DNA of 64,000 nt, taken from the NCBI GenBank assembly GCA_945888515.1, contig CAMDAD010000007.1, positions 88,995 to 152,994 on the forward strand, read 5' to 3'. The stretch is from Akkermansia muciniphila (lineage in GTDB: Bacteria > Verrucomicrobiota > Verrucomicrobiia > Verrucomicrobiales > Akkermansiaceae). The notes beneath the pieces are model-generated. The model saw nothing but the letters and a program-made list of their open reading frames with translations. It had not been told where the DNA came from and searched no databases. Position 1 is the stretch's first letter; every line of letters begins with the position of its first letter. The translations under genes were made by a program, and so were the position numbers. Below are positions 10,112-19,748 of this stretch, one piece after another.

Positions 10112-10918
10112 ATGAACTTCGGAGTCATCGGTTGCGGGAAAATGGGTTCGGCTCTGGTCGGGGGGGCCATGCGCACCGGCGTGCTCACACCAGAAAGTGT
10201 ATGGGGCTATGATGCTGTTGCCGCCGCGACCACGGAATTCTGCCGCAGCACTCGCGCGCAATCAGCCACCAGCCTGCAAGAGCTGGCCGATCACTGCGAT
10301 ACCTTTCTCCTCGCCACCAAACCGCACCAGGTGCGCGATGTCCTCCAGCAATTGGGAAGCGCCCTCCAGAACAAGCCAGCATTGGTCATTTCCGTGGCTG
10401 CCGGAATTCCTCTGGCCGTCATGGAAGAATGCCTGCCCCCTTCGGTCAGAGTCATCCGCACCATGCCAAACACGCCAGCACTTGTCGGAAAGGGAGCCAC
10501 AGCCTATTCGCTAGGATCGCGCGCGCTGCCAGATGACGGCATCGCAGCTGCCACGCTTTTTTCGGCTGTCGGGCTCGCGATTTCTACGCCTGAGTCGCTC
10601 ATGGATGCCGTCACGGGACTCTCGGGATCAGGACCTGCTTATGTGTTTGTGATGATCGAGGCGCTGGCGGATGCCGGGGTCCGGCAGGGACTGGCACGCA
10701 CAGATGCCATCCAACTGGCGGCCCAAACTCTTCTCGGCGCTGCCACCATGGTGCTCGATACCGGCCTGCACCCCGCCGCACTCAAAGACATGGTCACCTC
10801 TCCCGGCGGCACTACCATCGCAGGCATCGCCGCACTGGAAAAGTGCGGCATTCGCCATGCACTCCACGAGGCTGTGGCCGCAGCTAGTCATCGATCCAAA
10901 GAACTCTCCTCGCTTTAA
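10112..10918 (+). CDS. proC: Pyrroline-5-carboxylate reductase
   Basis: MNFGVIGCGKMGSALVGGAM; RTMPNTPALVGKGA; GLSGSGPAYVFVMIEALADAGVRQGL; TSPGGTTIAGIAALE. Confidence 0.95.
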   Translation: MNFGVIGCGKMGSALVGGAMRTGVLTPESVWGYDAVAAATTEFCRSTRAQSATSLQELADHCDTFLLATKPHQVRDVLQQLGSALQNKPALVISVAAGIPLAVMEECLPPSVRVIRTMPNTPALVGKGATAYSLGSRALPDDGIAAATLFSAVGLAISTPESLMDAVTGLSGSGPAYVFVMIEALADAGVRQGLARTDAIQLAAQTLLGAATMVLDTGLHPAALKDMVTSPGGTTIAGIAALEKCGIRHALHEAVAAASHRSKELSSL

Positions 10919-10929
10919 TTCCATCACTC

Positions 10930-11859
10930 ATGAAAGCCATTACCACGCTCACCCTGATTGGCGTTAGTTCGTTTCTTTTCTGCTCCTGCGGATCGGATAC
11001 CGATCTGCCGCCACCACTCATCGGCACAGTTCAGACATCCGCTGGCCCCGCCCATGCTGCCTACCAGAAAGCACTTGCCGCGGATCAATCTGGCAAAGCC
11101 AAAAAAGCCGTCAAACTGTATAAGGCCATGGCCGATCAATACCCCACCGCCCGCGATGTCGCACAGGCACGATTCCGCCAAGCGCAACTGCACGAGCAAA
11201 TGGGTGACATGGTCGAAGCCTTCGAGGCATACAACGATGTGACGAAACGCTACCAGGGCAGCAAGCTGTATTCTCAGGCGCTCGCGCGCGAATCCGCGAT
11301 CGCCCAACAAGCTCTGGATGGCAATATCAAATCTGGTTTCCTATTCGGAACCAAACTGGAAACCAAACAAATGGTCGAAATGCTCGAAAAATTGCGTGAT
11401 TCGGCACCACAAGCTACCTCCGCTCCCAAGGCGCAGTTCCAGATCGGCGAGGTCTATCAAAACAAAGGCAGAGCCACGGAGTCGATCCTCGCTTACCGCA
11501 AAGTGGTCGCAGATTGGCCCGATAGCACACAGGCACCCGAAGCCCAATACCGCATCGGCGTCATCCTGATCGAGGAGGCCAAACGCGGCAATCAAGACAT
11601 GGGAAATCTCGACCGCGCGCGCGAGGCATTTCAGGATTACCTGATGATCTACCCGAACGGCTCACGTGCCCCCGCCGCACGCAATCAGATTGCCTCACTC
11701 GCCAATCAGGATGTCCAGCGTTCACTAGACGTAGCCGATTTTTACAAACGCAAGGGCAACCATGAATCGGCACGATTTTACTATCGCGAAGTGCTGAAAA
11801 AACAAGGCTCTGGCCCATTGCACGACAAAGCGCAAGCTGGTTTGAAATCCCTCGAATAA
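10930..11859 (+). CDS. BamD/YfiO-like outer membrane assembly TPR lipoprotein
   Basis: Lipobox SFLFCSCGSD; repeated TPRs (YQKALAADQSGKAKKAVKLYKAMADQYPTARDVAQARFRQAQLH). Confidence 0.7.
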   Translation: MKAITTLTLIGVSSFLFCSCGSDTDLPPPLIGTVQTSAGPAHAAYQKALAADQSGKAKKAVKLYKAMADQYPTARDVAQARFRQAQLHEQMGDMVEAFEAYNDVTKRYQGSKLYSQALARESAIAQQALDGNIKSGFLFGTKLETKQMVEMLEKLRDSAPQATSAPKAQFQIGEVYQNKGRATESILAYRKVVADWPDSTQAPEAQYRIGVILIEEAKRGNQDMGNLDRAREAFQDYLMIYPNGSRAPAARNQIASLANQDVQRSLDVADFYKRKGNHESARFYYREVLKKQGSGPLHDKAQAGLKSLE

Positions 11860-11878
11860 CTCGAAATCACTCTCCACC

Positions 11879-12409
11879 ATGCGCGCTGTCACTTCTCCTG
11901 CTTTGTTGCGACTCTCTCTCACGCTCTGCCTTGCCACACTTAGTTCCTGCGGAGGCTACCGCATGGAGGGGCATCGTCCACAAGCGCTTACTCATGTTCA
12001 GAACATTCGCGTGGTGCTTTTTGAAAATAAAACACTGATCCCGCGCGGCGAAGTCATCGCCACCAATTCGATCATCGATGCCCTCGCTAGCGACGGCACC
12101 TATCGCCTCGCTAACGACTCGCATGCCGATGCTACACTGCAAGGCACTGTCGAAACCGTCACCTACAACCAGGTGCGCTCCACACGACTCGACACGCTGC
12201 GCTCAGAGGAACTGGAGAACAGAGTCAGCATCCGCTGGGAGCTTCGCGATGGGAAAAATCCCATGAAAGTGCTCGCCTCCGGTAGGGCATCAGGCACTTC
12301 GCGTTTTGCCATCGATTCCAACTTGCAAACGGCTCGCACCAATGCATTGCCCGATGCCATGCAGCGTGCCGCCACGCAAGTCGTGGGGCGGCTCACCGAT
12401 GACTTCTGA
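11879..12409 (+). CDS. LptE-like lipoprotein
   Basis: Lipobox LATLSSCGGYRMEGHRP; LptE-type pattern VQNIRVVLFENKTLIPRGE...ATNSIIDALASDGTYRL. Confidence 0.7.
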   Translation: MRAVTSPALLRLSLTLCLATLSSCGGYRMEGHRPQALTHVQNIRVVLFENKTLIPRGEVIATNSIIDALASDGTYRLANDSHADATLQGTVETVTYNQVRSTRLDTLRSEELENRVSIRWELRDGKNPMKVLASGRASGTSRFAIDSNLQTARTNALPDAMQRAATQVVGRLTDDF

Positions 12410-12420
12410 TCCGCACCATC

Positions 12421-13110
12421 ATGTCTAACGGAACCTTTTATCTGGTCCCGACTCCCATTGGGAATCGCGATGACATCACCTTGCGAGCGCTGGAAGTTCT
12501 GCGCCGTGTCGATGCGATTGCCTGTGAGGACACCCGTCACTCTTCTCCCCTGCTTCAACACCACGGGGTGCAAAAACCACTACTGTCACTGCACGAGCAC
12601 AATGAAATCCGCCGCATACCGGAATTGTTAGATCGAGTGCGCGCGGGAGAATCGATCGCGGTGATCACCGATGCCGGCATGCCAGGCATTTCTGATCCCG
12701 GTTACCGCCTCATGCAACGGTGCATCGAGGAATCCATCCCCTGCGAAGTACTGCCCGGCCCCTCCGCCATCCTCAATGCACTGATCGGTTCGGGATTTCC
12801 CTGCCATGCCTTTAGCTTCGGTGGATTTCTTTCGGTCAAAAAAGGCAAACGCGCCCAGACCCTCCGAGCCGCGCTCGATTCCCAGCAAACCGCGATCTTT
12901 TTTGAGTCCCCGCATCGATTGATCTCCACACTGGAAATCCTCGCATCCCTACAACCTGAGGCCCATGTCTGCGTAGCCCGCGAGTTGACAAAAAAATTCG
13001 AGACTTTTCACCGCGATACCGCAGCCGCTCTCTTCGCGTTTTTTCAGATCCATGCGCCTAAAGGAGAAATCGTGCTGCTGGTCCACAGCAATGCTACGGC
13101 AACGCCCTAA
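12421..13110 (+). CDS. rsmI: 16S rRNA (cytidine(1402)-2'-O)-methyltransferase
   Basis: GTFYLVPTPIGNRDDITLRALEVLRRVDAIACEDTRHSSPLLQHHGV; VITDAGMPGISDPGYRL. Confidence 0.93.
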   Translation: MSNGTFYLVPTPIGNRDDITLRALEVLRRVDAIACEDTRHSSPLLQHHGVQKPLLSLHEHNEIRRIPELLDRVRAGESIAVITDAGMPGISDPGYRLMQRCIEESIPCEVLPGPSAILNALIGSGFPCHAFSFGGFLSVKKGKRAQTLRAALDSQQTAIFFESPHRLISTLEILASLQPEAHVCVARELTKKFETFHRDTAAALFAFFQIHAPKGEIVLLVHSNATATP

Positions 13111-13125
13111 CACATTTTTTCGCCC

Positions 13126-14055
13126 ATGCTTTCTTTTTCCACCTGCTGGAACAACTCACGCCACACCGATGGTGAAGAGATGATTGATGAAATTCTCGCG
13201 CTGGGATTTCACCACATCGAGCTCTCCCACGGCATGACCATCACCAAGCTCCCCGGCATTCGCAAGGCATTCGCGGCAGGTCGATTCCGCTGCTCCGGCG
13301 TGCACAATTTTTTTCCTTCTCCCGTGGAAGTGATGATCGATGCACCCGATGCCTACGAATACACCTCACACCGCCCTTGGGACCGCAAACGAGCACTGGA
13401 AATGAGCTTGCAAACCCTGGAGCTAGCGGCGGAATTCCGAGCAAACTATCTCGTCCTGCACATGGGCTCCGTGCCGCTGAATCCCAAAAAATACACCAAG
13501 CGCCTCACCGCGATGGTGGCCGAGGGGAAACAACACGATCCCGAATTCACCAAGGCAAAAATCAAATTTGTCAAAAAACGCGAAAAAATCGCTCCACTCT
13601 ACTACAGCCGCGCCATTGATGCGTTAGAGCAACTCGTCACCAAGGCCGAGGAATATGGCGTCATTCTCGCCGTCGAGTCGCGCTCTCGCTTCGAAGACAT
13701 GCCGAACGAACGCGAGATGCTTCACCTGCAAAACCACTTCAAAGACAACCCCTGGATCGGGTATTGGCACGACTTCGGTCACGTCCAGCTCAAGCACAAC
13801 CTTGGGCTACTCGATCACCACGACTGGCTGCGCAGCATCCAGCCGCATATCATCGGCGCACACATTCACGATGTCGAGTGGCCAGCCCGCGATCACCGCA
13901 CCCCCTTCACCGGCACACTGGACTACAAAACGCTGATGCCCTTTTTCCCCGCCGGCTGTCCTATCATCTGGGAACTTTCTCCGACCCGCAAAACGGAAGA
14001 AATCCTCGCCGCGCTCGAGGTGTGGAAAAAAGTTTTTCCCGAGAGATTACCGTGA
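13126..14055 (+). CDS. Sugar phosphate isomerase/epimerase (xylose isomerase-like TIM barrel)
   Basis: MLSFSTCWNNSRHTDGEEMIDEILALGFHHIELSHG; GYWHDFGHVQLKHNL; IIGAHIHDVEW. Confidence 0.8.
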   Translation: MLSFSTCWNNSRHTDGEEMIDEILALGFHHIELSHGMTITKLPGIRKAFAAGRFRCSGVHNFFPSPVEVMIDAPDAYEYTSHRPWDRKRALEMSLQTLELAAEFRANYLVLHMGSVPLNPKKYTKRLTAMVAEGKQHDPEFTKAKIKFVKKREKIAPLYYSRAIDALEQLVTKAEEYGVILAVESRSRFEDMPNEREMLHLQNHFKDNPWIGYWHDFGHVQLKHNLGLLDHHDWLRSIQPHIIGAHIHDVEWPARDHRTPFTGTLDYKTLMPFFPAGCPIIWELSPTRKTEEILAALEVWKKVFPERLP

Positions 14056-14200
14056 TGATATTAAAATAAATACGTATTTTAACACGATACCATCGTAAAA
14101 GTGACGTATATAAGAATAGCCACCTCGGATCATCCGCAATCGATCGAATCGACTATAGTAAACTAGTTCAAAAAGGAAAACTGACGATTGTTTCCTCTCC

Positions 14201-16249
14201 TTATCTGGGTGGCATCAGATGACGACGAAAAAAATCCACTCGCTTGCGTTGCATGTGTCGGGACTCGCCCACTCCGTGTTTGCCATTGGGCACTACGATT
14301 AATTCAAAGTCCTTGTCCGCTTTGATGAGGGCATTGACGACCTGCATGGTCGAGGAGGGATCCACATTGGTGTCCACTTCACCCACTGTCAGCAGAAGCG
14401 CGCCACGAAGATTCTTAGCGTGGGTCACATTTGAGTTATCAGCGTAGTGCGGTCCGATCGGCCAGTCCATCCATTGCTCGTTCCACCAGATTTTGTCCAT
14501 GCGGTTGTCGTGGCATCCACAGTCAGCGACAGCTGCCTGATAAAAATCGCTATGGAATAAGACCGCGCCTAACGCATTTTGCCCACCTGCCGAGCCACCA
14601 AAAATGCCGACGCGCGTGAGGTCCATTTGCGGGAATGTTTGGGCCGCCGCTTTCATCCAGGCGATGCGATCGGGAAAGCCTGCGTCCTTGAGATTCTTGT
14701 AGCAGAAATGATGAAATTTCTTGCCCCGGTGCGCCGTGCCACGCCCGTCCATTTGCACCACGATGAAACCATGAACAGCCATTTCGTGCATCGGCACGAT
14801 CCATGGTGCCCAAGATTTTTTGGTGAAGGCATCCTGCGGACCCGCGTAGATGTATTCTACAACTGGATACTTACGACTCGGGTCAAAATCCGGAGGAAAA
14901 ACAATCGTGCCATAGATATCAAAGGTCCCATCTCTATCCTTCGCCACAAAAGCCTGCGGCAGTTTCCACTTCTCGCGCAACGCGGTGTCGTCGGCCTCGC
15001 TGAGAGTCTTGAGCAATGCACCATCATCCGTTCGCCGCAGCTCATAGACCGGAGCTTTGTCGATCCGCGACCATCGGCACACATACGTCGCCCCACTCGG
15101 AGAAAACACTGGTTCCTCATGATCTCCGGGCGATGTCGTCAAGGGCCATGCTTTACCACTATCGACATGCACCATGACATAGTGATCGAAATACGGATCT
15201 TGCCCAGGATGATAACCGCAGACTTGCAACATCGCTGTGCGTTTTTCTTCCGAGACATTGATTACTTTTTTCACGACCCATTCGCCCTTCGTTAGCTGTT
15301 TTTTGACCGCGCCAGTTTTTCCATCGAACAAATACAAGTGATTCCAACCATCGCGCTCGGAGTTCCACAAGATTTCATCACCATCACGCCAATCGCGACG
15401 AAAGCCGTAGCCGTAGGCATACACAAACGTGTCGCTCTCCTCCTTGATGAGAGTTCGTTGGATCCGCGTCACGATGTTCATTTCGATCACGTTCATTTTG
15501 CCGAAACCGCGCTCGATGTATTCGTAGGTCAATCGTTCGGAATCGCTGCGCCACGCCACATGTTTGATTTCAAAGGGATTGGCAATGAGGCTTTGATCCG
15601 GGATAAGCGGACCACTATCATCTGTCGTAAAAATCCATGGTATCGAAATACTAAGATCATCTCCCGGTTTAGGGTAATCAATCGAAAAATGCTCAGGCTG
15701 CAATTTTTTTTCAGGAGAAGAGCGGGTGTATTGCACTTTTCTCATGGGAGCTTCCTTGCGTTTCCACAGCATGAATTTTTTCGAGTCAGGCGACCAATAA
15801 GGATTTCCCACAAATGTCCCTTGCTCATCTGCTTTCGCAAGTGTCCGCTCGGCATCTGTTTTTCGATCCTTGAGGATGACAGTTCCGTCGCGCAACAACA
15901 CCTCCCATTTGCCGTCAGTGGATCTAGGATTTTCATAACCGGGTCTGCGTGAGCGTCGTTCCTCGTTAGACTTTGGTAAGGGGGGAACCGGCGCAGTGGT
16001 CATTGTTTCGGTATCTTTTTTGATGTCGTATGATTTGACCACCGTCCTGCCATCAGCCTCTGTCAAACGATACAGCAACTGCGTTTCATCGGATGACCAA
16101 CCGAAGGTAATCTTTTGATTGCGGACGGGCGTCTGAGAAATTCCGAAAAATTTTCCCGTAATTTGTTCAAATTCGGCCGTTCCTCCGTGTTCAGCATGTA
16201 GCGGAATCACGAGCATCATGGCTAGCGTCGCATAGTGGGCGTAAGACAT
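14201..16249 (-). CDS. S9-family peptidase (DPP-IV N-terminal beta-propeller plus prolyl oligopeptidase catalytic domain)
   Basis: VGIFGGSAGGQNALGAVL nucleophile elbow; LLTVGEVDTNVDPSSTMQVVNALI; PNGKHGVGESRHMQRKRVDFF; signal peptide after Met at 16249. Confidence 0.88.
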   Translation of the reverse strand: MSYAHYATLAMMLVIPLHAEHGGTAEFEQITGKFFGISQTPVRNQKITFGWSSDETQLLYRLTEADGRTVVKSYDIKKDTETMTTAPVPPLPKSNEERRSRRPGYENPRSTDGKWEVLLRDGTVILKDRKTDAERTLAKADEQGTFVGNPYWSPDSKKFMLWKRKEAPMRKVQYTRSSPEKKLQPEHFSIDYPKPGDDLSISIPWIFTTDDSGPLIPDQSLIANPFEIKHVAWRSDSERLTYEYIERGFGKMNVIEMNIVTRIQRTLIKEESDTFVYAYGYGFRRDWRDGDEILWNSERDGWNHLYLFDGKTGAVKKQLTKGEWVVKKVINVSEEKRTAMLQVCGYHPGQDPYFDHYVMVHVDSGKAWPLTTSPGDHEEPVFSPSGATYVCRWSRIDKAPVYELRRTDDGALLKTLSEADDTALREKWKLPQAFVAKDRDGTFDIYGTIVFPPDFDPSRKYPVVEYIYAGPQDAFTKKSWAPWIVPMHEMAVHGFIVVQMDGRGTAHRGKKFHHFCYKNLKDAGFPDRIAWMKAAAQTFPQMDLTRVGIFGGSAGGQNALGAVLFHSDFYQAAVADCGCHDNRMDKIWWNEQWMDWPIGPHYADNSNVTHAKNLRGALLLTVGEVDTNVDPSSTMQVVNALIKADKDFELIVVPNGKHGVGESRHMQRKRVDFFRRHLMPPR

Positions 16250-16374
16250 GCCGCCAATACCGTCCCAGCGCGCCAGATATTGCAAGCAAAGTTCGCCAAA
16301 TACCAGATCACATCTCTGCCATCGCCGCTTGAATTGACTTGCGGCCAAGCATCGAACCGCTCATGTTGTGCGGC

Positions 16375-17091
16375 ATGCCACATTTACGTCTGCCCGCTTT
16401 TCTGATTGCATGCTTCATCTTGATTCATGCGCCTACTGCATCTGCTCAAGCAGCTCGGTTGATCGACGATACCGCGCCCGGTTTCCGCGATCTCACCGCG
16501 GCCGACTTCACCAAAGTGAACAGTGCCGATGACACTTGGACGTGGAAAAATGGCGTGCTCTTTTGCAGCGGCATGCCCGTCAGTGTCATGCGCACGACGA
16601 AGGAATACAAAAATTTCGAAATGGTAGTCGAGTGGATGCATGAAAAACCGGCGGGCAATTCTGGAGTTTTCGTCTGGACCACTCCGTCATCGATAGAACA
16701 ACTCACCGCCGCAGGAAAGCCTGGTCTACCGCAGGGAATCGAAGTGCAGGTCCTCGACCTCGCCTATGAGACACAGGTGAAATCCGCAGGCAAAGCCACC
16801 GATTGGTTCACCTGCCATGGCGATGTCTTCGCGGTGGGAGTGAAAATGAAGCCGTTTTCCCCACTATCGCCGAATGGCAGTCGCAGCTTTCCTCGCAAAA
16901 ACGTATGCAATGGTCATGGCAAATGGAATCACTACTACATCCGTGCCATCAACGGCGAAGTGCGCTTGTGGGTCAATGGAGAGGAAGTTTCCGGCGGAAA
17001 TGGCTGCGATCCTTCGAGCGGATTTCTGTGTCTCGAGAGCGAGGGATCACCCATCCAGTTTCGAAAACTCCGCATCCGTGAAGTACCGTGA
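16375..17091 (+). CDS. DUF1080 / 3-keto-disaccharide hydrolase family secreted protein
   Basis: Signal peptide MPHLRLPAFLIACFILIHAPTASA; KNFEMVVEWMHEKPAGNSGVFVWT; FLCLESEGSPIQFRKLRIREV. Confidence 0.85.
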   Translation: MPHLRLPAFLIACFILIHAPTASAQAARLIDDTAPGFRDLTAADFTKVNSADDTWTWKNGVLFCSGMPVSVMRTTKEYKNFEMVVEWMHEKPAGNSGVFVWTTPSSIEQLTAAGKPGLPQGIEVQVLDLAYETQVKSAGKATDWFTCHGDVFAVGVKMKPFSPLSPNGSRSFPRKNVCNGHGKWNHYYIRAINGEVRLWVNGEEVSGGNGCDPSSGFLCLESEGSPIQFRKLRIREVP

Positions 17092-17198
17092 GATCGGCGA
17101 AAACCTGATTCACATCAAAACGGACTTCACAGTGTATCGCCAATCATGCCGCATTCTGGCATTGCATACGACAGATGAATCTCTATAACGCGGGTCTG

Positions 17199-18137
17199 AT
17201 GAACGCAAATTGGTTTGTATTAAGCGATGGGCAACAACTCGGACCGTATACGGGCGAGCAATTGGTGCAGTTTGCCCAAGAAGGGCGTCTTGCCACTGAG
17301 ACCATGGTCTGGTCCGAGGGCATGGCCGAATGGATCACTGCTTCACAAGTTCCCGGGCTCTTTCCGGAGGCCGCTGTCGCCACGCCTGTTGTTGCAAAAC
17401 CAGCACTGGCCACCAGCAACTGGGCTCCTCCCGGCGCGCGCGCGGCTACCGCAACTGCCAGCGCAGTCGTTTCACCCTATGCCACTCCCAGCTCCTCGCT
17501 AGCACCTGCACCCGCCGGTGGAGAATATCCTTTCCTCTCCATCAAGCCTGCTAGCTTCGGTTTGTGGATGTGGACTTTTTTGGGTGGATTTCTCTCCATC
17601 GTTATTGCGATCGCTTTTTTCATCATGGGCGTGACGAGAGCAAGTGCAAGCGCCAGTGTGCCCAGCAGTGCTTCTAATACCGATGGACTGGCTCCCATGC
17701 TCATCGCAAGCTGTTTTTATGGTCTTGCGATGATCTGCCTGCTTCTCTCCGCGATCTTCTTCTACATGAACATCTACCGCGCCTGGAGCTGCTTGCGCGC
17801 CGGAGCGCCACGCACCACTCCCGGAATGGCGATCGGTATGTTGTTCATTCCGTTGTATAATCTCTATTGGATGTTCGTCGCCATCGCCGGACTACCGAAG
17901 GACTGGAACCGCATCGTCGCCCGTTATGATGACTTGCAAACCGCACCACGACTCAGCGAAACAACATTCCTCATGTTTTGCATCGGCTCACTGGTTTTCC
18001 CACCGCTTTCTATGATCGTGATGTTTCCCATGATGTCGCAAGTGTGCGCGGGTATCAATTTCTTCGCCTATCGCCGCAATGCCACCACTCTCGGAGGTCA
18101 AGGACCCGCTGGATTCGGAGGCGTCAAATTCGGCTGA
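17199..18137 (+). CDS. GYF_2 (DUF4339) domain membrane protein
   Basis: WFVLSDGQQLGPYTGEQLVQFAQEGRLATETMVWSEGMAEW; four hydrophobic segments. Confidence 0.8.
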   Translation: MNANWFVLSDGQQLGPYTGEQLVQFAQEGRLATETMVWSEGMAEWITASQVPGLFPEAAVATPVVAKPALATSNWAPPGARAATATASAVVSPYATPSSSLAPAPAGGEYPFLSIKPASFGLWMWTFLGGFLSIVIAIAFFIMGVTRASASASVPSSASNTDGLAPMLIASCFYGLAMICLLLSAIFFYMNIYRAWSCLRAGAPRTTPGMAIGMLFIPLYNLYWMFVAIAGLPKDWNRIVARYDDLQTAPRLSETTFLMFCIGSLVFPPLSMIVMFPMMSQVCAGINFFAYRRNATTLGGQGPAGFGGVKFG

Positions 18138-18142
18138 TTGGT

Positions 18143-19285
18143 TCAGCTTTTCATCAGCCAGCTGATGTGCGGCGTGTAAAGGTGCGGCTCTAACAAAAAG
18201 GAGTCGTGCCCTTTGTCCGAATGGACGGTGATCTGCGTGGCTTGGATGTCGGCGCGCTCGAGATGCAGTGTGAGATCTGCCTGCTCCTCGGGGTAGAAAC
18301 AAAAATCACTATCGATGGAAAACACCAGCCAGCGCTGACCAGCCGCCGCCGCCCGGTCTAACAATTCACGCGGACTGCCCGCATCACCTTCGATTACAGC
18401 ATCGTAGCACGACCACATGTCGATGATGCGCAGGTAGGTGTTCGCATCGAATCGACGAACGAATTTTTTCCCTTGGTGGAGCATATACGACTGAAACTGG
18501 TCGCGCACTCGATACCAAGACAACGTGTCATTGTCCTGCACGATATCCTGCCGCGCGCGACGCTCGATGGCATCGAGATGGACGAAAGTTTTATGAGAAA
18601 TCATCCGCGCCAAAGCCAAGCCGTAGAGCGGCGGTTGGTCATCGTAATAATCACCGCCGTTAAAGTTTGGATCATTTTCGATGGCTAGGATTTGCTCGAA
18701 CAAGATGAGGCGATTCAGCACGGTTGTTTTGAAGCCGGCCGCGATTGATGCCACACGCTTCACACGATGCGGATAGCGCGTCGCAAAGGTCAGTGCCAAA
18801 AGACCACCGACCGATGGCCCGATGACCGCATGCAAAACATCGATGCCTAAAGAATCCAGCAACAACGCGGTAACCTTGACCTGATCTGCGGCAGAAATCC
18901 GGGGAAACGCCGAGCCCCACGGCTTGCCAGTCTCGGGGCGGATGGACGCAGGACCTGTCGTGCCGTAACAGCCACCAAGATAATTTGCGCAGATGATACA
19001 AAACTCATTCGTATCAAGAGCTTTTCCTGGGCCAATCATTTCCTCCCACCAACCGTCGTGCATTTCCGGTTGCCAAAACGCCTCCACTCCCGGAATTCGC
19101 GGATTGAGACCCGCCGCGTGGTGCGAACCGGAGAGCGCATGATAAAGCACAATGGCATTGGACTTATCGGCATTCAAAGTCCCCCACATTTCATAGGCGA
19201 TACAGAGACCGGGCAAGACCGAACCATCGCTCAGCGCAAACGGCTGGGCGATCTGGCAAAATTGCGTTTCAATCAGGGCAGGCAT
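18143..19285 (-). CDS. metX: Homoserine O-acetyltransferase (MetX-type)
   Basis: ALSGSHHAAG; NYLGGCYGTTGPASIRPETGKPWGSAFP; GPSVGGLLALTFATRYP. Confidence 0.92.
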   Translation of the reverse strand: MPALIETQFCQIAQPFALSDGSVLPGLCIAYEMWGTLNADKSNAIVLYHALSGSHHAAGLNPRIPGVEAFWQPEMHDGWWEEMIGPGKALDTNEFCIICANYLGGCYGTTGPASIRPETGKPWGSAFPRISAADQVKVTALLLDSLGIDVLHAVIGPSVGGLLALTFATRYPHRVKRVASIAAGFKTTVLNRLILFEQILAIENDPNFNGGDYYDDQPPLYGLALARMISHKTFVHLDAIERRARQDIVQDNDTLSWYRVRDQFQSYMLHQGKKFVRRFDANTYLRIIDMWSCYDAVIEGDAGSPRELLDRAAAAGQRWLVFSIDSDFCFYPEEQADLTLHLERADIQATQITVHSDKGHDSFLLEPHLYTPHISWLMKS

Positions 19286-19327
19286 GTCACTGGCGGGGGC
19301 TTCTTGTAGGCGGATACAGAGGCAAAA

Positions 19328-19741
19328 TCAAATGTAAAACATGCTACCGCCCGGCATCGTTGACATCTGAGCGAGTGTGATACTGGCTAAATTTTTATGA
19401 AAATCAGCCGCGAGGGATTTCCATGATTGCGCAACTGCCGCGCCTGACTCCCCCTCACTACTCACGCTAAAAGTGAGCAACGAGGGATCGATCGCCTCCA
19501 CAATTTCCTTTAAACTAATAGCCGTTGGCTCCTTCGCCAAAAGATATCCACCCTCTTTGCCCCGTTTGCTCTCCACCAGTCCAGCGCGACGCAGGTCGTT
19601 GAGAATTTGCACTAAAAAGTTTGCAGACACGGCTTCACGTTGTGCAAGCTCTTCAAGACGTGTTATCGTCGGCGTGCCGTGCCGTTTGGCAAGCTGGGCG
19701 AGCGCTCGACAGGCGTATTCTATTTTTTGGGAAATCCGCAT
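19328..19741 (-). CDS. Rrf2-family transcriptional regulator
   Basis: MRISQKIEYACRALAQLAKRHGTPTITRLEELAQREAVSANFLVQILNDLRRAGLVESKRGKEGGYLLAK. Confidence 0.9.
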   Translation of the reverse strand: MRISQKIEYACRALAQLAKRHGTPTITRLEELAQREAVSANFLVQILNDLRRAGLVESKRGKEGGYLLAKEPTAISLKEIVEAIDPSLLTFSVSSEGESGAAVAQSWKSLAADFHKNLASITLAQMSTMPGGSMFYI

Positions 19742-19748
19742 AAGCAAA

